Part shown: positions 50,901 to 59,415 of the stretch, in pieces
Position numbering within the stretch: the stretch's first letter is position 1
Layout: every line of letters begins with the position of its first letter
NCBI GenBank assembly: GCA_002240395.1
Contig: CP016836.1
Location: 682,001 to 746,000, forward strand
Direction: 5' to 3'
Length of the DNA: 64,000 bases
Source of the DNA: Xanthomonas citri pv. mangiferaeindicae
GTDB taxonomy: Bacteria; Pseudomonadota; Gammaproteobacteria; Xanthomonadales; Xanthomonadaceae
Made by a program: the position numbers and the translations under genes
The notes under the pieces: model-generated
The model's input: the letters and a program-made list of their open reading frames with translations, nothing else
What the model was told of the DNA's origin: nothing
Database searches by the model: none

Positions 50901-51810
50901 CCTTCCACATCCATTGCTTGAGGTCGCGCGTATCAGCGAACTCGACCTTGCGGATCGACGTGGTCGGCGCATCGAGCAGCGGCGGCGCCGCGCCATTCTG
51001 CCAGCCGTGGCGGAACAGCCAGGCGGCCTGGCGCTGGGCGGGCGCGACCGACGAGGTCGGCGTGGCGAACGCGCGCACGGCCTGGACCGCGGCCGCATCG
51101 AGCATGCGGTCGTGGATGCGGATGTCGTCGAAATCGCTGCCGCGCAGAAAGTTGTAGCGGCTCTGCACCTGGTGCGGCGCAAGCACGCGCGCGGCCAGCC
51201 CGAACTGGTCGAGGCCGGCGTCGTAATCGAAGCTGGCCTGGGCGTTCGCCGGCCGGTCCTCGCGTGCGACCTCACGGCCGTCCACATACAGGCGCACGCC
51301 GAGCGTCTCGTCCCAGCCGAAGGCGATGTGGGTCCAGGCGTCGGCCGCAGGCGGCGTGTCCATGCGGAACGACACCCGAGAGCGCGCAAGATTGGCATCG
51401 GTCACGAACGCATCGAAGCCGTGCCCGTTCCAGTCGATCCGCAGCCACGCCATGTCCCAGCTCGAATGGTCGGCATAGCCGACGCGGAAGATCACGAACG
51501 GCGCCTCACCGACCGGATCGCGCGCGCGCCAGAAGAAGCTCAACGTGCCGCGCTGCGCGTCGATGTTGCCCGGCGCGTCCCACGACAGCACGCCATCGTC
51601 GTCCCAGGTGATCGCACTGCCGCGCACGCCGTCCTCGACCAGGCGCACCTTGTCCTGGAAGTTGGGGACCGGATCGCCAGCGGCGACGTCGGCCACCAGC
51701 CCCGTGTCGGCCGAGACATGGAACAGCAGCCGGGGGGCCTGCGCATGGCCGGCGGCGGACAGGCTCAACGCGCAGGCGGCGGCCAGGACTCGGATCGACA
51801 TCGGATTCAA
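47992..51810 (-). CDS. Large exported protein of unknown function: LamG-like domain plus putative helical-toroid catalytic region
   Basis: This exported protein of about 1272 residues has a signal peptide (ACALSLSAAGHAQA). A LamG/concanavalin-like domain covers about residues 25-245 ('RGTLSFFWRARDPVGEAPFVIF', 'RLYVDGREVAREDRPA'). A beta-rich middle (about 290-640) follows. Next is a long Trp/Tyr-rich helical stretch (about 650-1060) with 'FGDFGGGISDDSDLLQQWPG', 'HWATGERRGGDLFDGSGGADT' and 'GHWWSDRVEAPSEFLQRARL', and then a CARDB-like beta C-terminus. Conserved-looking acid and His residues suggest a catalytic (alpha/alpha) toroid as in many lyases and unsaturated-uronate hydrolases, but I recognise no named CAZy family. 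TTG 51810 is chosen (GGGAGG 7 bases upstream); ATG 51801 is the alternative. Confidence 0.75.
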   Translation of the reverse strand: MNPMSIRVLAAACALSLSAAGHAQAPRLLFHVSADTGLVADVAAGDPVPNFQDKVRLVEDGVRGSAITWDDDGVLSWDAPGNIDAQRGTLSFFWRARDPVGEAPFVIFRVGYADHSSWDMAWLRIDWNGHGFDAFVTDANLARSRVSFRMDTPPAADAWTHIAFGWDETLGVRLYVDGREVAREDRPANAQASFDYDAGLDQFGLAARVLAPHQVQSRYNFLRGSDFDDIRIHDRMLDAAAVQAVRAFATPTSSVAPAQRQAAWLFRHGWQNGAAPPLLDAPTTSIRKVEFADTRDLKQWMWKATDGIAETTWPGVYNRSRLRGRDDYFQLPDWNTYVEGGRALDLTLPDEPVNRVEIRGAAYGRVLAGDDVGSLQPLFERPQGIVRSVDDFPLRRGGHLRFANVAQETPIQEIWAYRVEDADEPAGSVRQVYTVRSDAEVDYTNLAELRGYIEGRFAPEERSTVIALPGRAAYRKRAPASADAPRQPVVHVLIPSGIGDAPAAQPLIRSWAHSWENMYDGLDGIAIDLPALDLPATHTVDGTAAIPLNIRIKDPIWPARDMIDVSVSVRPGQARTLFLDMRDRILTDDSLWISIASAAPGFDGAALDGAQIRMVYKPRAEALVEHVADRFNQVRDNWGFLVEEHTTSKRQRLYARAYADISDLLRVDPDHALGRLYWNYMSYNSQGRPPFVQPEPPTGVPLWAFRQLEDLKAVRRFVEWWIDERQVPFGDFGGGISDDSDLLQQWPGLALMGVLPDKLNASLTALADAAYANGMFTGGLSTIETDELHAYEEGINTNSAMALLNWGDPLTMTRLMDTVHDLDEKIVLRNPQGHRLFSSNWFGGRKVYREPRWQWQKPYSFPVLHPAFVLGVFNADPTSRSMITELADGYLAHAYTDEAGAWQLPNEIHWATGERRGGDLFDGSGGADTMHLYWAAWRWTGDAKYLRPLQYRVDRSGPAGLSNLAENYVDALDRREDWGKRLQQSADSGETGVQSVFAWQQTGDKRYLEALHADGIQAKAQREYMNTEGHWWSDRVEAPSEFLQRARLGGLALKRNTTYPGHTVSWRFADDAQAETVALLVSAPSRERFKVIAYNAGTRTAHATMTGWNVAPGRWRMVSGVDRTGDETIDGRAQTREVRLESSASVDLAFAAGQTQVFEFERIEAGTPVETRPDIGIGRGDVRVVDGAVEATVHSLGHADAPGGVAILETADGRELARADLPPLAAPRDLRPRTVTVRLQPAGHLPEGTRVRIALPGEAEEVTRLNNTVPVR

Positions 51811-51975
51811 ACGGTTGCCTCCCTCGACGGATGCACCGGCCGCAGCCGGCACGGGTACGGATTGTCGGACGATGCCGACCCGGCCGCACGCCCGCACCAG
51901 GCAGGCAGTGCCTCGCGCCGCAGCGGTGCGCGGGGCCAGCGGCGAACGCGACCTCGCGCCCGGCGCAGGGGCGGC

Positions 51976-54900
51976 TCAGAAGCGATAACGGGCACCAACG
52001 TAGTACTGCCGCCCGGTCACCGTGTAACGGTCGGGCAACATCAGGTCCGAGTCGACATAACGCCGGTCGGCGGTGTCGAGCAGATTGATCGCCTCGAACG
52101 TCAGGCTGAGCTTGTCGTTGACGCGATAGGACATGTTGAAGTCGACGTTGCGCACGCTGTGCTTGCCGGTCACATCGGCCGTGGCGAGCTGGTTGCCGTC
52201 CAGGTCCCAGACGTTCTCGCGGCTGAGCACCTCACCGATGTAGCCGTCGCGGTAGCTGGTGGACGCGCGCGCACTGAAGCGGCCGTCGTCGTAGTACAGC
52301 GTGGCGTTGTACGAGTTGGGTGAGAGGTTGACCAACTGGTTCTCGGTCACCTGGGTCACCACCGAGGCATTGCTGTTGGCCGCGGTGCTGAACATGTACT
52401 CGATGTCCGAATCGACGTGGGTGTAGTTCATCTGCACGCCGAAGTTGCGCCAGAACCCGGGCAGGAACGAGAACGGTTGCTGGTAGGTCAGTTCCCAGCC
52501 TTTCAGCGGACCACCCGGGGTGTTGTAGTAGCTCTGCACGTTGAAGATCGTCTCGGGCGTGAAACCCGGCGGCAGCAGCTCGAGGGCGTAGCCCAGATCC
52601 GACCACGTGCTCAGCAGACGGGTGCGCTGCACGTAGCTGTCGATGTCCTTGTAGAACACTGCCGCCGACAGCAGTCCGCCCTCGGCGAAGTACCACTCGG
52701 CGCTGAGGTCGTAGTTGGTCGAGCGGAACGGGTCGAGCTTGGGATTGCCGAGGTTGATCGAGAACACCCGCCCGTCGTCGAAGAAGTTCGTCGGCCCGCC
52801 GCTGACGCTGGGCGACATGTAGGTCAAGGTCGGCCGGGCCATGGTCTTGGCGGCGCCGAAGCGCAGCACGACGTTCTCGGCCACGTCCCACGACAGGTTC
52901 AGCGATGGCAGCACGTCGGTGTAGCTGTGACCGACCGTCGTCCCCACCAGCAGACGCTCGCCGGCATCGGCGGTCGCGCTGGCAACGCCGAAGAAGCGTT
53001 CGCAGTTGGCTTCGCCGCCGGTCGGGCACGGCGCCCAGCCCGACGCGTCGATCTGAGTCTTGACCACGCGCACGCCGACGTTGCCGCGCAAAGCGCGCTC
53101 GAGCAGGTCGGTGTTGAAGTCGAGCTGGCCGTAGACCGCCATGCTGCGCTCGGTCACCTCGAAGTTGTTGTTCGAGGACCCGAAGTGGCCGATGCCGGCA
53201 AGCCGATAGTCGCCACCGGGCATCCCGTTGTCGGCGTTGCTGTAGATATCGAGCAGATCGGCGATGCGATCGAAGTCTGGGATCAGCCACGAGGCCGGCA
53301 TGCTGCCGGAAAGATTCTTGCCGAAGCCGTCGAGCGTGGTGCTCAGATCGCCCAGGGTCACTCCGGCCGGCAGCGCCTGCGGCAGACGTCCGTAGCTGAT
53401 GTGGCGATATTCCTGGCTGCGCATCTCGTAGTCTTTCCACGCCAGGCCGGTGCGGAAGGTCAGGCTCGGGGTGAAGTCGACGGCCAGGTCCACCTTGGCG
53501 GTATCGAAGGCGTTCTTCACGTAGCTCGGATTGAGCCGCACCTCGCTGATGTTGGCGCCGCGCGCAGTGCCGTTGCTGTTGACCGGCACCGCACCGTAAC
53601 CCAGCCAAGACCAGGCATCGGCGCTGCTGGTGTCGAACGGGAACGTCATGCTCGGCATCTGTGGATCGCCGCGCATGTCCAGCACGAAACCATCGAGGTT
53701 GGCATTGTCGAAGCTGACCATCGAGAACACCGGCCGCGCATAGTCGGACACCGAATGGCCGAGCGTGGCGTCCAGGCGGACGGCGTCGTTGAACCGGTGC
53801 TCGAGGTGCAGGCTGAACTGCTTGAACTCGGTCGACTCCTCGATCTGGCTCGACTCGGTGCGGAAGTCAACATTGTCGAACACGCCATAGACCAGGCGAT
53901 TGCGCTCGTCGACCTCGGCCTCGCGCACGATGATCTGGGTCTTGCCGCCGAGATTGGCCGCGCGGTGCAGATTGGCCCCGAGCGAATCCTCGCGCTGATC
54001 CTTGTCGAGCTTGGAGTACATCGCATCGAAGCTCAGCAGGGTGTCGTCGCTGATCCGAAACTGCAACGCGCCGGTCACACCCAGGCGTTCGATCTCGTGT
54101 TTGGTGCGGATGTAGCGCGGGTAGCGCGGGATCCAGGCATTGGTCGCGGTCTCGTAGGCGTCGATGTTCGCTTGCGACCCTTCCGGCCGCGGCAGCCCGG
54201 TGCCGCAGTGGGCCGCGTCGACGCCCCAGGTGCCGTAGCCGTTGTTGCTGCTCGGGTTGCCCAATTCGCCCGACGTGGGATTGCGCGGGGTCTGCGGGTC
54301 ATAGCCCGCAGGCGAGCAGAAGCCATAGGTGCCGTTGTTGTTGGCATTGGACTGGTTGGAGTTGCGGTGGTTGCCATGCTCCCAGCGCACCGGGTTGTAG
54401 CCTTCCTCGTAGATCGAACGCTCGCTATAGGACGCCGACAGCAACGCGCCGACCCGGCCATCGGCCCAGGTGTTGCTGATCAGGCCCGACACGCGCGGGT
54501 CGCTTTCCTCCGACAGCTGGTTGTAGCCCAACTGGCCGCTGGCCGAGGCGCGGAACCCGTCGAAATCGAACGGGCGCGAGCCGCGCAGGTCGACCGTCGA
54601 GCCCAGCGAACCTTCGTCCATCTGCGCCGACTGGGTCTTGTTGACCTTGACCTGACTGAAGAGCTCGGAGGCGAAGGTGTTGAAGTCGAAGCCGCGCGAG
54701 CGGTTGACGCCGGCGCTGCCGCTGCCGGCCGTCGCCAGCGCCTCCAGGCCGTTGAGGCGAACGCGGGTGAAGTCCGAGCCCAGGCCGCGCACGGAGATCC
54801 GCTGGCCCTCGCCCCCCTCGCGGTCGATCGAGATACCGGCCACGCGTTGCAGCGACTCGGCGAGGTTCTGGTCGGGGAACTTGCCGATGTCCTCGGCGAA

Positions 54901-55113
54901 GATCGCATCGACCTGCTCGACACTGTAGCGCTTCTCGTCGAGCGACTTCTGCAGGCTTTCGCGATAGCCGGTGACCGTGACCGCGGCCATGTCGGAAACG
55001 TGAGCAGGGCCCTCGGCGGCCTGCTGGGCAAAAGCCGGCGACGCCAGCACGACAGCGATGCCGGCCGCGAGCAGGGAAACCGGTGTCTTCCGGCGATCGG
55101 TCGTGTCTTGCAT
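51976..55113 (-). CDS. TonB-dependent receptor (Xanthomonas/Caulobacter carbohydrate type), copy 1
   Basis: This 1045-residue outer-membrane receptor has a signal peptide (to about residue 30), a TonB-box-like 'AAVTVTGYRESLQKSLD', a plug with 'EDIGKFPDQNLAESLQRVAG' and 'SVRGLGSDFTRVRLNGLEAL', and a barrel ending in YRF. This is the TIGR01782-like class used for plant polysaccharide uptake. The ATG at 55113 follows GGAGGAG; longer upstream frames are ignored. A candidate operator lies at 55171-55189, and a second similar sequence lies inside codons 9-13. It is adjacent to a paralogue and the orphan 1272-residue protein, so oligosaccharide import is likely. Confidence 0.92.
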   Translation of the reverse strand: MQDTTDRRKTPVSLLAAGIAVVLASPAFAQQAAEGPAHVSDMAAVTVTGYRESLQKSLDEKRYSVEQVDAIFAEDIGKFPDQNLAESLQRVAGISIDREGGEGQRISVRGLGSDFTRVRLNGLEALATAGSGSAGVNRSRGFDFNTFASELFSQVKVNKTQSAQMDEGSLGSTVDLRGSRPFDFDGFRASASGQLGYNQLSEESDPRVSGLISNTWADGRVGALLSASYSERSIYEEGYNPVRWEHGNHRNSNQSNANNNGTYGFCSPAGYDPQTPRNPTSGELGNPSSNNGYGTWGVDAAHCGTGLPRPEGSQANIDAYETATNAWIPRYPRYIRTKHEIERLGVTGALQFRISDDTLLSFDAMYSKLDKDQREDSLGANLHRAANLGGKTQIIVREAEVDERNRLVYGVFDNVDFRTESSQIEESTEFKQFSLHLEHRFNDAVRLDATLGHSVSDYARPVFSMVSFDNANLDGFVLDMRGDPQMPSMTFPFDTSSADAWSWLGYGAVPVNSNGTARGANISEVRLNPSYVKNAFDTAKVDLAVDFTPSLTFRTGLAWKDYEMRSQEYRHISYGRLPQALPAGVTLGDLSTTLDGFGKNLSGSMPASWLIPDFDRIADLLDIYSNADNGMPGGDYRLAGIGHFGSSNNNFEVTERSMAVYGQLDFNTDLLERALRGNVGVRVVKTQIDASGWAPCPTGGEANCERFFGVASATADAGERLLVGTTVGHSYTDVLPSLNLSWDVAENVVLRFGAAKTMARPTLTYMSPSVSGGPTNFFDDGRVFSINLGNPKLDPFRSTNYDLSAEWYFAEGGLLSAAVFYKDIDSYVQRTRLLSTWSDLGYALELLPPGFTPETIFNVQSYYNTPGGPLKGWELTYQQPFSFLPGFWRNFGVQMNYTHVDSDIEYMFSTAANSNASVVTQVTENQLVNLSPNSYNATLYYDDGRFSARASTSYRDGYIGEVLSRENVWDLDGNQLATADVTGKHSVRNVDFNMSYRVNDKLSLTFEAINLLDTADRRYVDSDLMLPDRYTVTGRQYYVGARYRF

Positions 55114-55170
55114 GGTCGGGCTCCTCCCCTGTGTCGCGCATCGAGCGGTGGCATCAGCACCGCGCCCCGA

Positions 55171-55189
55171 AATGACACCGATGGTCATT
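55171..55189 (-). promoter_or_regulatory. Candidate LacI-family operator upstream of TonB receptor copy 1
   Basis: AATGACACCGATGGTCATT contains a 6-bp inverted repeat (AATGAC/GTCATT) around 7 bases. It is the best-preserved copy of the motif in the window, 58 bases upstream of the receptor start. Confidence 0.7.
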
Positions 55190-55331
55190 CGGGCCGAAAC
55201 GGTAACAGCGGCGACACGCGCGGTGCATCTTGCAGCGCAACAAGCGCGACATCGGATGCGTGGATTGCACATGCGATGGGCACCGAGCACGATGCCGCCA
55301 CACGTCTGCGCGTCGCTGATCCGCACATACG

Positions 55332-55363
55332 AAAACGGGGCGGCCCGCAGGCCGCCCCGTTTT
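55332..55363 (-). terminator. Terminator between the two TonB receptor genes
   Basis: A perfect 13-bp stem (55332-55344 with 55351-55363) with loop CCGCAG carries A and T runs at its outer ends. It can work in either direction and lies 16 bases after the stop of receptor copy 2, so the two receptors are separate transcripts. Confidence 0.8.
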
Positions 55364-55379
55364 GCCACACACAGATCGC

Positions 55380-58187
55380 TCAGAACTTGTAGCGCAGGCC
55401 CAGCAGATACTGGCGGCCGGTCTCGCTGTAGTCGAGCGGCAGGCGAGAGGCCGCACCGATCCAGGTTTCCGAGGGCTCGTTGGTGAGATTGATCCCTTCC
55501 AGGCTAAGTTCAATCTGATCGCTGATCCGGTAGCGTAGTGACGCATCGATCATCGTGGTCCCATTCTGTCCATGCACGTCATCGGTGAAGCCCGCCTCCT
55601 GGCCGGGTACCAGGATCAGGTAATCATCGCGATTGGTGGCCGACACGCGTCCGGAGAAGCTCTCGCCCTCGTAGAACAGCGTCGCGTTCCAAGACGTCTT
55701 CGACGAGCCGAGCAGGCGCTCGCGCAGCGAGGTCGCGCCGCTCGACGTCACGTACTGGATGTCGGTGTCGACGTAGGTGTAGTTGAGCTGCACGCCGAAG
55801 TTGCGCCATGCACCGGGCAGGAAAGTGAAGGGCTGAATATAGTTCGCCTCGAATCCCTTGAGCGGACCACCAGGTGTGTTGAGCGGCACGCTGAAGACGA
55901 AGTCGTCGTTGACAGTCGCCCCCGTCCCTTCGAGCAGGCTGGCCGGCAGTCCGCTCGACGCGTAACTGCGCACTTCTCGGAACGGTTGAATGGTCGTCTT
56001 GAGGTCCTTGTAGAACAGCCCCAGCCCGAGCATCGCGCCTTCGTCGAAATACCATTCGAAGCCCAGATCGGCGGTGTCGGCGCGGATCGGATCGAGTGTC
56101 GGGTTGCCACCGCTGACAGTGCGCGCACCGCCACTGACGTTGACGGTGACACCCGGCGTCAACGAGCCCAGTCCCGGCCTCGACATCACACGCGCGGCAC
56201 CGAAGCGGATCAGGAAGTCCGGCGCGATCTCCGCGACAAGATTCATCGACGGCAGCGTGTCGCTGTACTCGCGCGACACGGTCGAGACGACCGGCGTGCC
56301 GCTGGCAGTCGCGATACCGGTCGAGGACTGTTTGGTGCGCACATAGCGCACGCCGAAATTGCCCGAGAACGGAATACTGCCCAGATCGGTCGAGAACTCG
56401 CCCTGCAGGTAGATGCCGCGATCCTGCTCCTCGACGCTGCGGCTGTTCACCGGACGATCGAGTAAGGTAAATGTGCCTTCGCCACTATAGATGTCGAAAT
56501 AGTCGGCGATGCGCTCATAGCTCGGGATCACCCAGCTGCCCGGGCTGCCGTCGATTCCGCTCAAGTTGCCCTGACTGGTCAAGTCGGGTGGGACAACGAG
56601 GCTGCCGTCGGCGAATACGGGTACAGCGAGTTCCGAGCTCCGGCGTAGCTCACGCGTCGAGAACGTGTAATCCTTGGCCTGGATACCGCCTTTGAGTCGA
56701 AAGCCCGGGCTGATGTTCCAGTTGAAATCGAGTTGTGCGGTGTCGAACTCGTTTTCCACGTACTGGGGCCGCAAGCGAATTTCTGCCAGTGTCCAGCCGG
56801 TCGGATCGAGCGGATCGATGCCGTAGTTCAACACCGGCTTATAGGGATCGCCCCGGTAGTCATAGCTGTAGCCGTCGACGTTGTACTTGTCCATGATGAT
56901 CGTGGTCTGGATCGGGTTCTCGTGCACGGAGCTTGAGGTACCGATCTTTCCGGACAGGGTGAAGTCGTCGGTGACGTCGAACTTGCCGTCCAGCGTCAAC
57001 TGCTTGAAGACTGTGTTCCACTCGTCGTGGCGGTTCTCCGAGCGGATGTCGACATCGTCGAACAGGCCGTAGACCAATGCGCCGTTGCCGTCGATCACAC
57101 CGTCGCGGACGATGGTGTGCGGCTTACCGGTCAACGGGTTCGTCGCAGGGTTCGGGTTCGCATTGCCGCGACTGAACGAGATCGCCTCGATGTACTTCTC
57201 ATCGCGAACCGCGTCGATCTTCGAGTACAGGCCGTCGAGTGCGAACTCCATACGGTCGTTGGGCTTGAACTGCAGCGAGGCCGTCACCCCGGTGCGCTTC
57301 TGGTCGTGCTCCATCAAGGTGTAACGCGGGAAGCGCGGATGATAGACGTCGCTGCGGCACGCGTCCGGGAACGGCGAGGTGTTGGTCGGACTCGTCGACG
57401 TGGGACATCCGTTGAAGCCGCCATTGCTCAGCCCGTTGGCCCAGCGTCCGGTGCCACTGCCCTCCTCCAGCGTCTGCCGTTCGCTGTAGGCGGCCGACAG
57501 CAGTGCGCCGAAGCGACCATCAGCCCAGGTATTGGCGATCAAACCGGCGACCCGCGGGTCGGCCTTCGCCGCCATGTCGCTGTAGCTCGCCTGACCGCTG
57601 GCGACGACGGTGAGGCCGTCATAATCGAACGGCCGCGCGGTCCGCAGGTCGACCGTGGCGCCGAGCGAGCCTTCTTCCACGTCCGCTGACGCGGTCTTGC
57701 GCACGATCAACTGCGAGAACAAGTCGGAGGCGAACACGTTGAAGTCGAAGCCACGCCCGCGGTTGGAGCCGCCACTCTGGTCGGATCCACCGACGGTCGT
57801 CAGCGCTTCCATGCCATTGATGCGCACGCGTGTGAAATCAGGGCCCAGCCCGCGCACGGTGATCTGCCTGCCTTCGCCCGCGTCCCGCGCAATCACCACG
57901 CCGGGAATGCGCTGCAGCGATTCGGCGAGATTGAGATCGGGGAATTTGCCGATGTCCTCGGCCACGATCGCATCGACCACGCCGGCCTCGCCGCGCTTGA
58001 TGTCGAGCGCCTTTTCCACGCTCGCGCGGTAGCCGACCACCCGCACTGTATCGAGCTCGGCGGCCTGGTCGTCAGCACCGGCGGGCTGCTGCGCGAGCAC
58101 CGGGAAAGCGGCCGCCTGCAGCGCCAGCGCGATGCCAGTTGCCAACAAGGTAACCGGTGTCTTTTTTGAATCGACCCACTGCCTCAT
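55380..58187 (-). CDS. TonB-dependent receptor (Xanthomonas/Caulobacter carbohydrate type), copy 2
   Basis: This 935-residue receptor is of the same class as copy 1: signal peptide (to about 31, FPVLAQ), 'DTVRVVGYRASVEKALDIKRG', plug motifs 'EDIGKFPDLNLAESLQRIPG' and 'TVRGLGPDFTRVRINGMEAL', barrel ending in YKF. The ATG at 58187 has GGAGGGG seven bases upstream. It diverges from kdgK, sharing a 198-base region with a motif at 58272. Similarity to copy 1 is strong in the plug and weaker in the barrel, suggesting related but different oligosaccharide ligands. Confidence 0.92.
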   Translation of the reverse strand: MRQWVDSKKTPVTLLATGIALALQAAAFPVLAQQPAGADDQAAELDTVRVVGYRASVEKALDIKRGEAGVVDAIVAEDIGKFPDLNLAESLQRIPGVVIARDAGEGRQITVRGLGPDFTRVRINGMEALTTVGGSDQSGGSNRGRGFDFNVFASDLFSQLIVRKTASADVEEGSLGATVDLRTARPFDYDGLTVVASGQASYSDMAAKADPRVAGLIANTWADGRFGALLSAAYSERQTLEEGSGTGRWANGLSNGGFNGCPTSTSPTNTSPFPDACRSDVYHPRFPRYTLMEHDQKRTGVTASLQFKPNDRMEFALDGLYSKIDAVRDEKYIEAISFSRGNANPNPATNPLTGKPHTIVRDGVIDGNGALVYGLFDDVDIRSENRHDEWNTVFKQLTLDGKFDVTDDFTLSGKIGTSSSVHENPIQTTIIMDKYNVDGYSYDYRGDPYKPVLNYGIDPLDPTGWTLAEIRLRPQYVENEFDTAQLDFNWNISPGFRLKGGIQAKDYTFSTRELRRSSELAVPVFADGSLVVPPDLTSQGNLSGIDGSPGSWVIPSYERIADYFDIYSGEGTFTLLDRPVNSRSVEEQDRGIYLQGEFSTDLGSIPFSGNFGVRYVRTKQSSTGIATASGTPVVSTVSREYSDTLPSMNLVAEIAPDFLIRFGAARVMSRPGLGSLTPGVTVNVSGGARTVSGGNPTLDPIRADTADLGFEWYFDEGAMLGLGLFYKDLKTTIQPFREVRSYASSGLPASLLEGTGATVNDDFVFSVPLNTPGGPLKGFEANYIQPFTFLPGAWRNFGVQLNYTYVDTDIQYVTSSGATSLRERLLGSSKTSWNATLFYEGESFSGRVSATNRDDYLILVPGQEAGFTDDVHGQNGTTMIDASLRYRISDQIELSLEGINLTNEPSETWIGAASRLPLDYSETGRQYLLGLRYKF

Positions 58188-58271
58188 ACGTCCCCTCCCA
58201 GGGTGGCCGGTGCATGGTGTGGCGCGGCTTGACTGCATCGTCGCGCTTGCTAATGTGGTGACGGCGCCCGA

Positions 58272-58288
58272 AATGACACCGCGGGCCA
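58272..58288. promoter_or_regulatory. Candidate LacI-family operator between TonB receptor copy 2 and kdgK
   Basis: AATGACACCGCGGGCCA keeps the left half of the motif intact and a degenerate right half. It is about 85 bases upstream of the receptor start and about 98 bases before kdgK, so it may serve both. Confidence 0.5.
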
Positions 58289-58385
58289 AACGCTATCAGA
58301 ACGCCGCCGGCGACGCATGCTGCGGCGCGACAGACTCACATCCCGGCCTGCGCGCGTCGCCGGCCCACCCCACAGGTCATCGTTC

Positions 58386-59411
58386 ATGAGCAAGCGCATC
58401 CTCTGTTTCGGCGAACTGCTGCTGCGCTTGGGCGCGCCAGGGCGCGAGCTCCTGTTGCAGAGCCGGCAATTGCAGGTCCACGTCGGCGGCGCGGAAGCCA
58501 ATGTCGCGGTCTCGCTCGCCCGGTTCGGCCACGACAGCACCTTCGCGGGTACCGTCGCCGACAACGCGCTTGGCGAGGCCGCGCTCGGCGAACTGCGCCG
58601 CCACGGCGTCGACGTGTCGCGGGTCCACCGCGTTCCCGGGCGCATGGGCCTGTACTTCCTGGCGACCGGCGCCGGGCTGCGCCCCAGCGATGTCGTCTAC
58701 GACCGCGCCGACTCGGCGTTCGCACGCGCCGCGGCCGAGACCTACGCTTGGCCGTCGCTGCTGGACGGCATCGATTGCCTGCACGTGTCCGGAGTGACCG
58801 CTGCGGTCGGCCCGGCCAGTGCGCAGGCCGCCGCCGACGCGGTCCGTGCCGCGCACGCACATGGCGCGCTGGTGTCGTTCGACGGCAACTTCCGGCCGAA
58901 GCTGTGGGCAACGTGGAACGACCGGCCCGCACCGCTGCTGCAGGCCTTGCTGGCCGAGGCGGACCTCGCGTTCATCGACTATCGCGACGTCGATCTGATT
59001 CTGGGGCCCGAGCCCGGCGAGGCGGACCTGCCGCCCGCCGAGCGCACGATCGCCGCCGCTGCACGCGCATTCGCGCGTTTCCCGCATCTGCAACGAATCG
59101 CCTGCACCCAGCGCGACGTGCGCAGTGTGGACAGCCACTTGCTCGGCGCCCTGCTCGTGCATCGCGACGGCGCGGTCCATCGGCTCGATCCATTACCGGT
59201 CGACGGCATCGTCGATCGCATCGGCGGCGGCGATGCCTTCGCCGCCGGCGTGCTGCACGGCGTGCTGTCGGGCATGACCGACGCGCAGGCCCTGGCATTC
59301 GGCCTGGGCGCGGCCCGGCTCAAGCACAGCGTCCCCGGCGACTTCAACCTCGTCGGCGCGGACGACGTCGCCGCCCTCGTCGACAGCGGCCGCCTGGACG
59401 TCCGTCGCTAA
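58386..59411 (+). CDS. kdgK: 2-keto-3-deoxygluconate kinase (PfkB family)
   Basis: This 341-residue sugar kinase of the PfkB/ribokinase family phosphorylates KDG to 2-keto-3-deoxy-6-phosphogluconate. The N-terminal 'CFGELLLRLGAPGRELLLQS' and substrate block 'VHVGGAEANVAVSLARFG' are KdgK-like. The catalytic signature is present as 'DRIGGGDAFAAGVLHG' (GAGD appears as GGGD; catalytic Asp retained). The ATG at 58386 gives MSKRILCFGE. It completes the KduI-KduD-KdgK sequence in this window; the aldolase is not here. Its stop abuts a repeat element. Confidence 0.9.
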   Translation: MSKRILCFGELLLRLGAPGRELLLQSRQLQVHVGGAEANVAVSLARFGHDSTFAGTVADNALGEAALGELRRHGVDVSRVHRVPGRMGLYFLATGAGLRPSDVVYDRADSAFARAAAETYAWPSLLDGIDCLHVSGVTAAVGPASAQAAADAVRAAHAHGALVSFDGNFRPKLWATWNDRPAPLLQALLAEADLAFIDYRDVDLILGPEPGEADLPPAERTIAAAARAFARFPHLQRIACTQRDVRSVDSHLLGALLVHRDGAVHRLDPLPVDGIVDRIGGGDAFAAGVLHGVLSGMTDAQALAFGLGAARLKHSVPGDFNLVGADDVAALVDSGRLDVRR

Positions 59412-59415
59412 AAGG

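Noticed and set aside
47704..52323. 1539-codon forward open frame through the orphan protein region
   Set aside because: Overlaps the minus-strand orphan gene, which has a signal peptide, LamG motifs and a ribosome-binding site; the forward frame has Arg/His/Val-rich shadow composition.
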